Assembly (NCBI RefSeq): GCF_943733665.1
Contig: NZ_OX030782.1
Span: 1,948,501-2,012,500 of the forward strand
Origin: Aquimarina sp. Aq107
GTDB lineage: Bacteria > Bacteroidota > Bacteroidia > Flavobacteriales > Flavobacteriaceae
Length of the DNA stretch: 64,000 nucleotides
Direction of reading: 5' to 3'
Shown: positions 9,064 through 17,736 of the stretch, piece by piece
How the letters are laid out: every line of letters starts with the position of its first letter
Numbering within the stretch: position 1 is the first letter of the stretch
Made by a program: the position numbers and the translations under genes
Notes under the pieces: generated by a model
The model's database searches: none
Told to the model about the DNA's origin: nothing
The model's input: the letters and a program-made list of their open reading frames with translations, nothing else

Positions 9064-10242
9064 TTACACACGTTCGATTACCATTGCAGAAGCTCCACCA
9101 CCTCCGTTACATATAGCTGCAGCTCCGGTTTTTGCATTATTTTGCTCCAGCACATTCATCAAAGTAATCAGGATACGAACACCTGAGCATCCTAGAGGAT
9201 GTCCTAATGATACAGCACCACCGTTAACGTTTGTATTAGAATCATTTAATCCAAGTATTTTCATATTTGCCAGCCCAACTACAGAAAATGCTTCATTGAA
9301 TTCGAAAAAGTCTACATCATCTAAAGAAATACCTGCTTTATCAATTGCTTTTGGTAAAGCTTTTGCGGGTGCTGTAGTAAACCATTTTGGTTCCTGCGCA
9401 GCATCTGCATAACTTTTAATTTTCACCAATGGTTTTAATCCTAGTTCAGCTGCTTTTTCTTCGCTCATTACTACGACAGCACCAGCACCATCATTTATAG
9501 TAGAAGCATTCGCTGCTGTCACTGTTCCTTCTTTTGTAAAAGCAGGACGTAATGCAGGAATTTTTTCCATTTTTACATTCTTGTATTCTTCATCTTCAGT
9601 AATCATAATAGGCTCACCACGACGCTGAGGAACAGGTACTGGAACTATTTCATTCTCAAATTTACCTTCTGACCAAGCTTTAGCAGAACGTTCATAAGAT
9701 TGAATGGCAAATGCATCTTGATCTTCTCTACTAAAGTTATGTTCAGTAGCACATAAATCTGCACAAACTCCCATAGCATTTTGATCATATACATCAACTA
9801 AACCATCTCTTTGCATTCCATCTTCTAATGTTTGCGAACCAAATTTATGACCCGATCTAAGTCTTACATAGTGCGGAATTAAACTCATATTTTCCATTCC
9901 ACCAGCAACGACTATATCAGCATCTCCTAATGCAATAGTTTGCGCAGCGTGCATTACAGCTTTCATTCCACTAGCACATACTTTATTTACAGTAGTACAA
10001 GGAACAGTATCATTAAGTCCGGCACCTAAAGCAGCTTGTCTTGCCGGAGCTTGACCATTTCCTGCTTGTACTACATTTCCCATAAATACCTCTTGAACCA
10101 ATGAAGGATCTAAGTTAATTTTATCTAATGCACCTTTAATTGCTATTGATCCCAATTGAGTAGCAGGAACAGTGGATAAACTGCCTAAAAAACTACCTAT
10201 TGGTGTACGTGCTGCCGATACTATTACAACGTCTTTGCTCAT
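9064..10242 (-). CDS. acetyl-CoA C-acyltransferase (thiolase)
   Basis: 392 aa, standard thiolase length. All catalytic elements are present: nucleophilic Cys in [12 protein letters not shown] (residue ~89), NEAFSVV with the conserved His-equivalent region, [10 protein letters not shown] with catalytic His, and the second Cys in [10 protein letters not shown]. It condenses two acetyl-CoA to acetoacetyl-CoA or cleaves beta-ketoacyl-CoA in the cytoplasm. The sequence is closest in style to the biosynthetic/AtoB type used in ketone, leucine or isoleucine metabolism. No other beta-oxidation gene is adjacent. It is the first of three co-oriented genes (thiolase, C40 peptidase, GNAT), but functional linkage is not obvious. 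Confidence 0.95.
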   Translation of the reverse strand: MSKDVVIVSAARTPIGSFLGSLSTVPATQLGSIAIKGALDKINLDPSLVQEVFMGNVVQAGNGQAPARQAALGAGLNDTVPCTTVNKVCASGMKAVMHAAQTIALGDADIVVAGGMENMSLIPHYVRLRSGHKFGSQTLEDGMQRDGLVDVYDQNAMGVCADLCATEHNFSREDQDAFAIQSYERSAKAWSEGKFENEIVPVPVPQRRGEPIMITEDEEYKNVKMEKIPALRPAFTKEGTVTAANASTINDGAGAVVVMSEEKAAELGLKPLVKIKSYADAAQEPKWFTTAPAKALPKAIDKAGISLDDVDFFEFNEAFSVVGLANMKILGLNDSNTNVNGGAVSLGHPLGCSGVRILITLMNVLEQNNAKTGAAAICNGGGGASAMVIERV

Positions 10243-10391
10243 TATACTATATTTAATATGTGTGTTTGTTATTCTGCGAATTTAAGGATTTTTAGAGGAT
10301 ATACATAGCTAAGTTTTTGATTGAATTATTGATTATTAAATAGTATTGAAGTAGTATTTTTTAGACTTCTTTATACTGACTTATTTTTTAG

Positions 10392-10399
10392 TACTTTTG
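10392..10399 (+). promoter_or_regulatory. possible -7 element (TACTTTTG)
   Basis: TACTTTTG fits the Bacteroidota -7 consensus TAnnTTTG and lies 22 bp before the GTG start of the HD phosphodiesterase gene. No clear -33 TTG is seen at the usual spacing. Confidence 0.35.
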
Positions 10400-10421
10400 A
10401 GTTATATATACGAATATCCTT

Positions 10422-12467
10422 GTGAAGAATTTTTTAAATAATTTTTATAAAAATCAGTCCTTTTTATATAAGGTTTTTCTTTTTGTAATTACATTAATAC
10501 TTATTGTTTACCTATTTCCAAAGGGAGGTGTTTTTAAGTATGAATTTACCAAAGGTAAACCTTGGCAGTATGAAAATTTATATGCTCCTTTTGATTTTGC
10601 TATAGCAAAGACGGAAGACGAGATTATTGCCGAGAAAAAAAGAATTGAAGATAATATTATTCCTTATTTTGAATATGATACTATCGTATCAAACTTGGCT
10701 AAAGATAGATATGAAGCAGCTTTTAAAAGTAATCTAGAAGTATTAGATCAAAGTAGTTCTGGAAAGCAAGCAAAACTTTTTGGTAGAATTATTCTTAATG
10801 ATATTTATCGATATGGTGTATTACAAGAGGCATATAGTTATGAAAATAAACGACAAATATTTCTTAATAAAGGTAACAAAGCAGAAGCTATTACTTTTGG
10901 ACAAATATTAACTCCAAATCAAGTAACAACGCTTATTAACTCAAGAATAGATAAGAGTGAGTATACAAAGTTTAAAAGTGGTTTTGTTGCATTGTTTTAT
11001 GATCTAATTAAGCCAAACGTTACCCTTAATCAAAAATTAACTGAGAGTACCCTCGAAAATGAATTGTCGCAAGTTCTCACAACAAGAGGTAGTGTTTCTA
11101 AAGGTAGTAGAATTATAGCAAAAGGAGAAGTTGTAGAAGGCAATCGATTACAAATATTAACATCGCTAAAAGCTGAATATGAATCTCAGGTTTGGAGTGA
11201 CAAGAATTTTTATTGGATTGTTTTTGGATATGGTATTTTAGTGGCTTTGGCGCTCTTAATGTTATTACTTTTTATTAGAAAATATCGAAGAGATATCTAT
11301 GATAATAATACCCAGGTAACATTTATAGCGTTCAATGTTTTATTAATGGTATTGATAACTACATTGGTAGTAAAATATAAATCGGATTATATTTATATAG
11401 TACCATTATGTATTTTGCCATTAATTCTAAAAGCATTTTTTGACTCGAGACTTGGGTTATTTACACATGTTGTAACTGTATTGATTTTAGGTTTTGTTGT
11501 ACCCAATAGTTATGAGTATACTTTTTTGCAGATTATTGCTGGAATCGTTACTATACTAACTATTTCGGAGTCTTATAAAAGGGCAAATTTGTTTATTACC
11601 GTTGGACAAATTACCGCTATTTATATTGTAGCATATATCGCCTTTCATATTATTCATGAAGGGAGTATTAGTGATATTGATTGGACAACTATAGGATTGT
11701 TTGTTATAAGTGGTTTTGCAACGTTAATTGTACATCCATTAATTTACGCTTATGAGAAAATGTTTGGTTTGATCTCTGATGTTTCTCTTTTAGAACTGAG
11801 TGATACCAATTCATCTCTATTAAAAGAATTATCGGATAAAGCTCCTGGAACATTTCATCATTCGCTTAATGTTGCAAATATTGCCGAGGCTGCTGCTAAT
11901 GAGATAGGAGCAAATGTAATGCTTGTTAGGGTAGGAGCTCTTTATCACGATATAGGTAAAATGGCCAATCCTACTTTTTTTACGGAAAACCAAACAGCAT
12001 CAGGAAATGCACACGACGTTTTATCTCCTAAAGAAAGTGCTAAGATTATTATAAATCATGTAATTCGTGGTATCGAAATAGCAAAGAAAAACAAGCTTCC
12101 TGATCGAGTGATTGATTTTATAAGAACACATCACGGAACAAGTACTGTTTACTATTTTTATATGAAAGCTAAGGAGACTAATGAAAATGTTAATATAGAA
12201 GATTTTCAATATCCTGGTCCAAAACCATTTTCTAAAGAAACGGCTATTTTAATGATGAGCGATAGTGTTGAAGCAGCTTCTAAAAGTTTAAAAAACCCTA
12301 CCAGTAGTTTAATAGATTCTTTTGTAGAAAAAATCGTTAATAAGCAAATGGAAGATGGGCAATTTCTTAATGCAAATATTACTTTTAAAGAAATTCAACA
12401 GGTAAAAAAAGTATTCAAACGTAAGCTTACTAATATTTATCATCTCCGAATCGAATATCCCGAATAA
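10422..12467 (+). CDS. 7TM-HD family phosphohydrolase (PgpH-like cyclic di-AMP phosphodiesterase)
   Basis: 681 aa. An N-terminal membrane anchor (VFLFVITLILIVYLFP) is followed by an extracytoplasmic 7TMR-HDED-type region (~40-260), six or seven hydrophobic helices (~265-450), and a cytoplasmic HD domain. The HD domain shows FHHSLNVANIAEAAA, LYHDIGKM, NAHDVLSPKESAKIII and RTHHGT, the metal-binding His/Asp set. This is the PgpH architecture, which hydrolyses the second messenger c-di-AMP in Firmicutes and Bacteroidota. The start is GTG; the only upstream hallmark is a TACTTTTG -7 element. It stands as a single gene with a hairpin after it. Confidence 0.9.
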   Translation: MKNFLNNFYKNQSFLYKVFLFVITLILIVYLFPKGGVFKYEFTKGKPWQYENLYAPFDFAIAKTEDEIIAEKKRIEDNIIPYFEYDTIVSNLAKDRYEAAFKSNLEVLDQSSSGKQAKLFGRIILNDIYRYGVLQEAYSYENKRQIFLNKGNKAEAITFGQILTPNQVTTLINSRIDKSEYTKFKSGFVALFYDLIKPNVTLNQKLTESTLENELSQVLTTRGSVSKGSRIIAKGEVVEGNRLQILTSLKAEYESQVWSDKNFYWIVFGYGILVALALLMLLLFIRKYRRDIYDNNTQVTFIAFNVLLMVLITTLVVKYKSDYIYIVPLCILPLILKAFFDSRLGLFTHVVTVLILGFVVPNSYEYTFLQIIAGIVTILTISESYKRANLFITVGQITAIYIVAYIAFHIIHEGSISDIDWTTIGLFVISGFATLIVHPLIYAYEKMFGLISDVSLLELSDTNSSLLKELSDKAPGTFHHSLNVANIAEAAANEIGANVMLVRVGALYHDIGKMANPTFFTENQTASGNAHDVLSPKESAKIIINHVIRGIEIAKKNKLPDRVIDFIRTHHGTSTVYYFYMKAKETNENVNIEDFQYPGPKPFSKETAILMMSDSVEAASKSLKNPTSSLIDSFVEKIVNKQMEDGQFLNANITFKEIQQVKKVFKRKLTNIYHLRIEYPE

Positions 12468-12470
12468 TAT

Positions 12471-12524
12471 TTTAAGATTGGTATGTTATTTGATAAGATA
12501 GCTAGTAACATAAACCATCTTAAA
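12471..12524 (+). terminator. imperfect hairpin after the HD phosphodiesterase gene
   Basis: 12471-12488 pairs with 12506-12524 (TTTAAGAT/ATCTTAAA base, GGT/ACC and TGTTA/TAACA inner stem with small bulges). It lies between two co-oriented genes without a strong U tract, so termination is possible but not sure. Confidence 0.4.
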
Positions 12525-12532
12525 AATTTACT

Positions 12533-13114
12533 ATGAAATCTTTCAGAAACTTTGTCATTCTAGTATGTTTACTACTAGGTCTTAAATCACATGGTCAAGT
12601 TAGGATAGGAGGAGATGTTTCTATTGACATAAGTATAAATATTCCAGTTCCTGATATTGTAATAGAACAAAGAAAAAATACAAGAGTTGATACAAAACCC
12701 TCTGCTCCTGTTATACATAACTGTGATCACTTATGTACGCATAATGAAAATGTAAGTTATGGAGAAATTCAAAATCAAAACGGTCCTTTTGGTCGTCAAA
12801 TATATCAAGTAACTCGTGCAAGATTAGAATCTAATCCTGTTGGTTCAGAAAGTGTTATTTATTTTTTAGATTCTGGAGATGTATTAGAATTAATAATTGT
12901 AGCTGCTAATCTTCAAGATTTCAATTACCATAGCTATGAAGATAATTGTGATTGTTCACAGCAAAATAGAATATTGGAAGTACTATTAAATAATCAACAA
13001 ATACAGTTAAGAGATGGAAGTTTATCATTACAACCAAAAAGAAATGGTTTTCACTCTGTTATAAATTTGCATACTGAATTTGAAGGAGATTTTAACGGAA
13101 CAGTTAATTTTTAG
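12533..13114 (+). CDS. secreted protein of unknown function
   Basis: 193 aa, not recognised. Residues 1-22 are a signal peptide (FVILVCLLLGLKSHGQ). A short polar/Pro segment follows, then two Cys/His clusters: HNCDHLCTHNEN around residue 63-74 and EDNCDCSQQN near 146, which could bind a metal or form disulfides. The C-terminal part is predicted beta-rich (YGEIQNQNGPFGRQIYQVTRARL, GSESVIYFLDSGDVLELII, HSVINLHTEFEGDFNGTVNF). No T9SS sorting domain is evident. It is followed by the vestigial DUF3817 tail and a GG-leader peptide gene about 200 bp downstream on the same strand, so a link with the peptide is possible but unsupported. Confidence 0.75.
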   Translation: MKSFRNFVILVCLLLGLKSHGQVRIGGDVSIDISINIPVPDIVIEQRKNTRVDTKPSAPVIHNCDHLCTHNENVSYGEIQNQNGPFGRQIYQVTRARLESNPVGSESVIYFLDSGDVLELIIVAANLQDFNYHSYEDNCDCSQQNRILEVLLNNQQIQLRDGSLSLQPKRNGFHSVINLHTEFEGDFNGTVNF

Positions 13115-13115
13115 A

Positions 13116-13175
13116 CTAGTATTTTTCATCCATCCAGAAAGTTATAAGGAGTAGTGCTAAAAGAAATATTGGCTT
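13116..13175 (-). pseudogene. vestigial C-terminal tail of a DUF3817-like gene
   Basis: Read on the minus strand, this stretch gives about 19 residues, KPIFLLALLLITFWMDEKY, ending in TAG, with a stop codon just before. It resembles the C-terminus of the intact DUF3817 protein at 13619-13897 (TFWMDGKY), and 16 bases are identical (13127-13142 versus 13642-13657). It looks like a leftover of a duplicated or displaced DUF3817 gene end, separated from the intact copy by the GG-leader peptide gene. Confidence 0.5.
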
Positions 13176-13313
13176 TTATTATTTTTAACAAAATATATAG
13201 TAACATACTTTAAAGTTTTGATATTAATTATAGAGGAGCGCAAAATTTTGCACTTATACAAGGGTAGAAGTTATTGTGCTATTAATATTTTTAAAACCTA
13301 AAATTTTATTATT

Positions 13314-13553
13314 ATGTTACACAAATTTTTGAAATTAGATTTTGCTGAAAAGATTTCTAAGAACGAACAAAAAGCTATTAATGGAGGAATGCGTACATTA
13401 ACCAGTATATGTTTTGGTACAGGAACTGGAGGAGGCTCTAGTGTAGGGTTTTCTCAAGCCTGTGTTGGTAGAACAGAAGATACTGATTGTATTATTAACG
13501 GATATCAGGCTTCTTGTGCAGGCAATGGAAGTGGAGATTTTTGGTATTTGTAA
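13314..13553 (+). CDS. double-glycine leader peptide with Cys-containing core
   Basis: 79 aa. The leader (residues 1-25) ends KISKNEQKAINGG and fits the class II double-glycine rule: I at -12, S at -11, E at -8, I at -4, G at -2 and -1. The core (26-79) is Gly/Ser-rich with four Cys at 33, 50, 59 and 68 (spacing x16, x8, x8) and an aromatic tail DFWYL. The leader aligns without gaps to the peptides at 30992 and 31305. Such leaders are normally cut by the C39 peptidase domain of an ABC exporter, so this is likely an exported bacteriocin-like or signalling peptide. No exporter or modifying enzyme is adjacent. A terminator follows directly. Confidence 0.75.
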   Translation: MLHKFLKLDFAEKISKNEQKAINGGMRTLTSICFGTGTGGGSSVGFSQACVGRTEDTDCIINGYQASCAGNGSGDFWYL

Positions 13554-13573
13554 TCAATATCAAATGTAAGTGT

Positions 13574-13607
13574 AAGAGTTTTTCAGTGATGAAAAGCTCT
13601 TTTTTTA
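13574..13607 (+). terminator. Rho-independent terminator of the GG-leader peptide gene
   Basis: AAGAGTTTTTCA, a GTGA loop and TGAAAAGCTCTT form a stem (one G-U pair) followed by a run of seven T residues. Confidence 0.75.
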
Positions 13608-13618
13608 TTAAAAGCGTT

Positions 13619-13897
13619 TTACTTCTTTGATAAATATTTACCATCCATCCAGAAAGTACCAAAAGGAATTATAGAACATAAGAGTACAATTGCCAAAGTC
13701 TTAATATTCCATTTTCTTTCTGCTTTAATTAAAAAAGCAAAAACGATATAAATCAAAAACAGAAAACCATGAGCCATACCGATTACCTTATTTGGTTCTG
13801 GAGACGCAAATAAATATTTTAAAGGCATTGTAATAAATAAGATGAGTAGATATGAAATTCCTTCTAAGTAACTGATTATTCTGAAAGCACCAACCAT
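13619..13897 (-). CDS. DUF3817 family integral membrane protein
   Basis: 92 aa. Three hydrophobic helices are visible, with family hallmarks FRIISYLEGISYLLILF at the N-terminus, the central IGMAHGFLFLIYIVFAFLI, and the C-terminal IIPFGTFWMDGKYL. DUF3817 proteins are small inner-membrane proteins of unknown role. It heads away from the MscS gene, which lies upstream on the same strand. A truncated second copy of its tail is found at 13116-13175. Confidence 0.88.
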   Translation of the reverse strand: MVGAFRIISYLEGISYLLILFITMPLKYLFASPEPNKVIGMAHGFLFLIYIVFAFLIKAERKWNIKTLAIVLLCSIIPFGTFWMDGKYLSKK

Positions 13898-13959
13898 ATG
13901 TATTATTTAAAATTGAATGCAAATTTAACGCTCAAAAGGCATTAAATCTTACTTATTAT

Positions 13960-15198
13960 CTATTTTTTATGATTAAAATCTAATTCGAATATTTCTAAAT
14001 CAAAATAGGAGATAGTAGATAGTAAGTGATCAAAAATATCTGCCACTATTTTTTCATAGTTTTTCCAGATTTTATCATTACTAAATGCATAGATTTCTAA
14101 AGGAATACCCTGTGAAGTAGGAGCTAGTTGTCTACTCATTATAGTCATATTGTTATTTACATAAGGGTGATTTTCTAGATATGATTCTACATAGCGTCTA
14201 AAAACTCCCATATTAGATAGATTCCTACCATTTACAAGAACTTCTTTATTGATATTATTTTCTGCGTTATAAGATTCTATTTTGCTTTGTGAATCTTCTA
14301 GGTAGTCTTTAATAAGTTCTATTTTTTTTAAACGATTCACGTCATTTTCAGATAGAAATTTAATACTCGAAGCTTTTATAAGTAGCGCTCTTTTAATTCT
14401 TCTTCCTCCAGAATCCATCATTCCTCTCCAATTTCTAAATGATTCCGAAGTTAGATGATATGTTGGTATTGTAGTAATCGTTTTATCAAAATTTTGCACC
14501 TTAACAGAAGATAAATTAATTTCTACTACATCGCCATCGGCTCCATATTTATCCATAGTAATCCAGTCTCCAATTCTAACGGTATCATTAACTGCTACTT
14601 GTATACTAGCTACAAAACCTAAAATAGTATCTTTAAAAATCAATAGAATTACTGCTGACATAGCGCCAAGAGCAGTAAGAAAAGTCCAGATAGATTTTCC
14701 TGTGACTGACGAAAAGATAAAAATACCACCAATGGACCAAACTATGATCATGAATACTTGAACATAACTATCTATGGGTTTATCCTTAAAGGATTCTAAA
14801 GATTTTAAAAAATCTCTAAATGTTCTAAGTATGCTTCTTACAATCCATATAGTTAAAGCAATGACCAAAATATCAAAAAGTATCTCTAAGTAACTTTCTG
14901 TAGTAGGAAAAGCAATAAATAATTGTGGAAATACCCAGATACTAATGGATAACGGTATTATATGAGATAAATAATCAAAAGTCTTATTTTTTACTAAATA
15001 ATCATCAAAAGTGTTTCGTGATTTAGAAGCATAACTTTTAAAAAGATTAAGTGCTACTTTTCTTATAATTCGATCTATAACAAAGAGTACCACTAGTAAA
15101 ACAAATGTTCCTATAAGAACATTTAAATATTCTGCTGTGTTTTCTGAAATACCATAAGAAACTAATAGTTTATAAAAGTACCTGATTAATTCTTCCAT
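13960..15198 (-). CDS. mechanosensitive ion channel, MscS family (YbdG/MscM-like)
   Basis: 412 aa. An N-terminal set of about five hydrophobic helices (residues ~20-190) is followed by the MscS pore helix region (FLTALGAMSAVILLIFKDTILGFVASIQV) and the beta domain (DTVRIGDWITMDKYGADGDVVEINLSSVKVQNFDKTITTIPTY is spread over ~205-250). The insert around ILIKASSIKFLSENDVNRLKKI and the long C-terminal half are as in the YbdG/YnaI subgroup, which gates under hypo-osmotic stress. Localised to the inner membrane. It neighbours a VTT-domain membrane protein upstream and DUF3817 downstream on the same strand, all three being membrane proteins. Confidence 0.9.
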   Translation of the reverse strand: MEELIRYFYKLLVSYGISENTAEYLNVLIGTFVLLVVLFVIDRIIRKVALNLFKSYASKSRNTFDDYLVKNKTFDYLSHIIPLSISIWVFPQLFIAFPTTESYLEILFDILVIALTIWIVRSILRTFRDFLKSLESFKDKPIDSYVQVFMIIVWSIGGIFIFSSVTGKSIWTFLTALGAMSAVILLIFKDTILGFVASIQVAVNDTVRIGDWITMDKYGADGDVVEINLSSVKVQNFDKTITTIPTYHLTSESFRNWRGMMDSGGRRIKRALLIKASSIKFLSENDVNRLKKIELIKDYLEDSQSKIESYNAENNINKEVLVNGRNLSNMGVFRRYVESYLENHPYVNNNMTIMSRQLAPTSQGIPLEIYAFSNDKIWKNYEKIVADIFDHLLSTISYFDLEIFELDFNHKK

Positions 15199-15260
15199 AA
15201 AAAAGTTACGAAATGATTTTTCGATTTATATAATCAATAAAAGGAATTATTGATTGGTTA

Positions 15261-15878
15261 TTATACCAGATTAAAAATTGCAGCTGCGTACAAATAAAAT
15301 CTAACAAACCTTAATAATCCGAACAGTAAATAACTTGTAAACGAATATCTAATCATTCCCGCAGCAATACTTGTTATAGAAAAGGGTATAGGCAATAATG
15401 CACCTACAACAATTAAAAAACCTCCCCATTTACGGGTGTTTTTTATGTGTTTTGCCATTTTTACTTCTAGATATTCATGAACCGAAGGAATCTTAGTAAT
15501 TGATTTTCCAATAAAATATGAAATAACACCACCTAGATATGATAATAGAGCTAATATGGATAAGTATAATATTGGACTACTCGTCTTATCACTCCATGCA
15601 ATAAAAATTTCTGGTGGTATAAGACCTAAAAGAGATTCTGAAGCGAAAAACACACTAAAAACTATATAATCAGAGTAGTTTTTCGTTACATATAATAAAA
15701 GATCGTTAATGTTTATAACAAAGTAATTAACGATTAATAATCCAGCAATAAATAATAGAATAGGAGGTAATGCCTTTTTAAGACTAGTACCTAAAAACTT
15801 ATAAAAACCAGTATAACTATAATACTGATGCAATAACTGCAATCTTGTTTTTTTAACAGATCGGGGATTCATTTTCAT
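15261..15878 (-). CDS. VTT/SNARE-associated (DedA-like, YqaA type) membrane protein
   Basis: 205 aa. After a basic N-terminus come about five hydrophobic segments. The VTT-type re-entrant loops can be recognised: FASESLLGLIPPEIFIAWSD and GALLPIPFSITSIAAGMIRYSFTSYLLFG, the latter the usual G-x-x-P...aG..r.s motif. VTT proteins act as lipid scramblases or flippases, some for undecaprenyl-phosphate; this subgroup (YqaA-like) has no assigned substrate. It lies 62 bp upstream of the MscS gene in the same orientation and may be cotranscribed with it. Confidence 0.8.
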   Translation of the reverse strand: MKMNPRSVKKTRLQLLHQYYSYTGFYKFLGTSLKKALPPILLFIAGLLIVNYFVININDLLLYVTKNYSDYIVFSVFFASESLLGLIPPEIFIAWSDKTSSPILYLSILALLSYLGGVISYFIGKSITKIPSVHEYLEVKMAKHIKNTRKWGGFLIVVGALLPIPFSITSIAAGMIRYSFTSYLLFGLLRFVRFYLYAAAIFNLV

Positions 15879-16049
15879 AACAATTTTTCCTCAAGGGGAC
15901 AAAAATAATATTTAATTGATTTTTTGACGTTTATAAAATCATAAAATTTGTCGATAAAATGTTATTATCATTACAACTTTCTATTTTTTGTCTAAATGAT
16001 TGGTTGCTAACGTAAAAAGTATTTAGTTTAGTATGTGTTTTCGAACAAA

Positions 16050-16075
16050 AAAGACCTTGATTTTTCAAGGTCTTT
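16050..16075. terminator. terminator after the 120-aa gene
   Basis: An 11-bp perfect stem, AAAGACCTTGA (16050-16060) with 16065-16075, has a TTTT loop with A and T runs on either side. It follows the stop of the minus-strand gene starting at 16475. Confidence 0.75.
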
Positions 16076-16112
16076 CTTTATTTAGATATAAATACTTTAA
16101 TGGATATCTATT

Positions 16113-16475
16113 TTAGGCATTTAAGGCATCTCTATAATCAGCCAAATCCATTACATTCATTTTGTTTTTCAGATCTTTCAATAATGAAATAAGATACATA
16201 AGACTTTCTACTGGATTTACGTCTTTATCTGTTTCTACTGGAGTTTCATTTTCTTCAATAGGTTCATCATCAGGAATTGGGATTAAGAAACTATCATTTT
16301 CTTCTATATGTTCGTAGGTAAGTCTTAAAACCTTAACCACTAAAGGTACTTGTTGTTCTAAAGCAAAAGTTCTTAGGGTTTTAAGATCTTCAATTAGTGT
16401 GTCTGTGTTGATACCAGATTGTCCTAGATCAGTCAGAATTTTGTCTATTAATTTGAGTGCCTTTTTATTTTCCAA
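16113..16475 (-). CDS. hypothetical helical protein
   Basis: 120 aa, not recognised by function. The N-terminal 60 residues are helical (KLIDKILTDLGQSGINTDTLIEDLKTLRTFALEQQVPLVVKVLRLTYEHIEEN over ~8-60). An acidic Pro-rich linker follows (IPIPDDEPIEENETPVETD), then a second helical segment (PVESLMYLISLLKDLKNKMNVMDLADYRDAL). No signal peptide, so cytoplasmic. Two helical blocks joined by an acidic linker suggest an adaptor or protein-binding role, but that is a guess. The gene is solitary with its own terminator. Confidence 0.75.
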   Translation of the reverse strand: MENKKALKLIDKILTDLGQSGINTDTLIEDLKTLRTFALEQQVPLVVKVLRLTYEHIEENDSFLIPIPDDEPIEENETPVETDKDVNPVESLMYLISLLKDLKNKMNVMDLADYRDALNA

Positions 16476-16843
16476 GGATGATAAAATTAGTATGGTTTAA
16501 AAAAATGATTCTGGCAAATTTAACCCTTTATATAAATCTTTAAAATCTTTTAAAACAAATAAATTTATTTTTTAGTGTTAAAAAATAAATCTCCAATTTT
16601 TATAACAAAAAAAAGAGAGGAATATTCCCCTTAATGTATTGATAGGTAACTGTTTATTCTTCAAAAAAGCCTTGTATGCTTGTATTCCGGCTAAAGTTTG
16701 AGGTTTAACCGTAACCAAAATTCCTTAATCCTCTTTATCTTTGAAAAGTATTCCAATTACAATTTTTCCCTTACTTTTTTTGTTTTCCCCAACACTTACC
16801 TCCTTGAATACAGGAGGTAAGTTCTTCTTGGGGTATTTCGTAA
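16476..16843. other. 368-bp intergenic region with an extended hairpin
   Basis: No convincing gene. It holds a TATCTTTG promoter-like element on the plus strand (16736-16743) and a hairpin at 16787-16833. The hairpin has an inner stem ACTTACCTCC/GGAGGTAAGT (16794-16803/16813-16822) and an outer arm CCCCAA/TTGGGG (16787-16792/16828-16833). Neither side has a U tract, so it is not a standard terminator for the downstream end of the 16844-17725 gene. A plus-strand frame starting with TTG at 16741 is hydrophobic but overlaps the next gene in antisense and is not called. Confidence 0.5.
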
Positions 16844-17725
16844 TTAAAACAGTGTTACAATTTTATCTTTATCTTCTTTTTTTATTGTTATTAATAATTT
16901 TCTTTTTCCAAGCTTATTCACCTTATATACTTTAGTTCCAGTTGTCCAATTTTCTTTTCTTATTGCTTGCGGCATCATGGGAAATCCATAACTAAATTTA
17001 GATCCATCAGGTTTCGGTCCTATTACTAAAAAATGATTTCTGCTTAGAGAGTTGTTTTTGATTTTGAACTTAATATATTCCGTAAGATTGTTTTTTGTTT
17101 TATTATTTCTATTTCTAGTTTTTTTCGCGTCTCCTTTAACCTTTTTGGGTGTATTCAGGATTTTTAGTGTAGCATCTTTAGATAGTTTGGCATCGATTTC
17201 ATTGAGTACCCGAACATTTGCAGAACCCCAACTCCATATATCTATTCTAGCATTTTCTGCAGTTAAATTTGACGCATCTATCGAAGCAACTTCTGCTGCA
17301 ATACGTAATTCCTTTGTTTTTCCTTCTAAAACTATTTTACCTATAGGCGCAACAACCTTAATATAATCATTGTCTAGGTTAATAATTTTTGTAGAATCGT
17401 GAGTTCCGCTTTCTACTTTTTTTATGTTAGGTGCTCCAATGATAATCTTTACATTTTTAGAGGGTTGTATCCATTTTTTTTGATCTAAGTATAAAGTTCC
17501 ACCTACTACTTCTTTATCAATGTATTCAAAAAGGTTTGTATCTGTGGTGATAATAAGGGTCTCTTTTTTAGAATTGTCTATGATTACTTGTGCATAAAAA
17601 TTAATTTTTATGGATTCTATATTTTCTACATTAAAGGTTTTGGTTTCTATTTTTTTGTTTCCTTTTATTTGTCCAATCGTTGTTAAACTGAATAATAATA
17701 GTATAGTATTTATAAATGCTTTCAT
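16844..17725 (-). CDS. GIN-domain (DUF2807) secreted protein
   Basis: 293 aa. Signal peptide MKAFINTILLLFSLTTIGQ. Residues ~25-200 show the repetitive parallel strand pattern of DUF2807, the so-called head-GIN domain: VENIESIKINFYAQVIIDNS, LIITTDTNLFEYIDKEVVGGTLYLDQ, NIKKVESGTHDSTKI, IDASNLTAENARIDIWSWGSANV. Bacteroidota have many such proteins, exported to the periplasm or surface; the function is unknown. The last ~90 residues, beginning KKVKGDAKKTRNRNNKTKNN, are a basic linker plus an unusual extra segment (NHFLVIGPKPDGSKFSYGFPMMPQAIRKENW) not typical of the family. It is 11 bp downstream of the DoxX gene stop-to-start region and probably cotranscribed. Confidence 0.82.
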   Translation of the reverse strand: MKAFINTILLLFSLTTIGQIKGNKKIETKTFNVENIESIKINFYAQVIIDNSKKETLIITTDTNLFEYIDKEVVGGTLYLDQKKWIQPSKNVKIIIGAPNIKKVESGTHDSTKIINLDNDYIKVVAPIGKIVLEGKTKELRIAAEVASIDASNLTAENARIDIWSWGSANVRVLNEIDAKLSKDATLKILNTPKKVKGDAKKTRNRNNKTKNNLTEYIKFKIKNNSLSRNHFLVIGPKPDGSKFSYGFPMMPQAIRKENWTTGTKVYKVNKLGKRKLLITIKKEDKDKIVTLF

Positions 17726-17736
17726 GGTTTTGTGTT

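Noticed and set aside
9059..9412. 117-codon frame on the plus strand
   Set aside because: Antisense to the thiolase, including its catalytic motifs; no independent support.
16741..16935. Plus-strand hydrophobic 64-codon frame starting with TTG after a TATCTTTG element
   Set aside because: It runs antisense through the end of the well-supported GIN-domain gene, has no RBS or family features, and its hydrophobicity comes from T-rich DNA.
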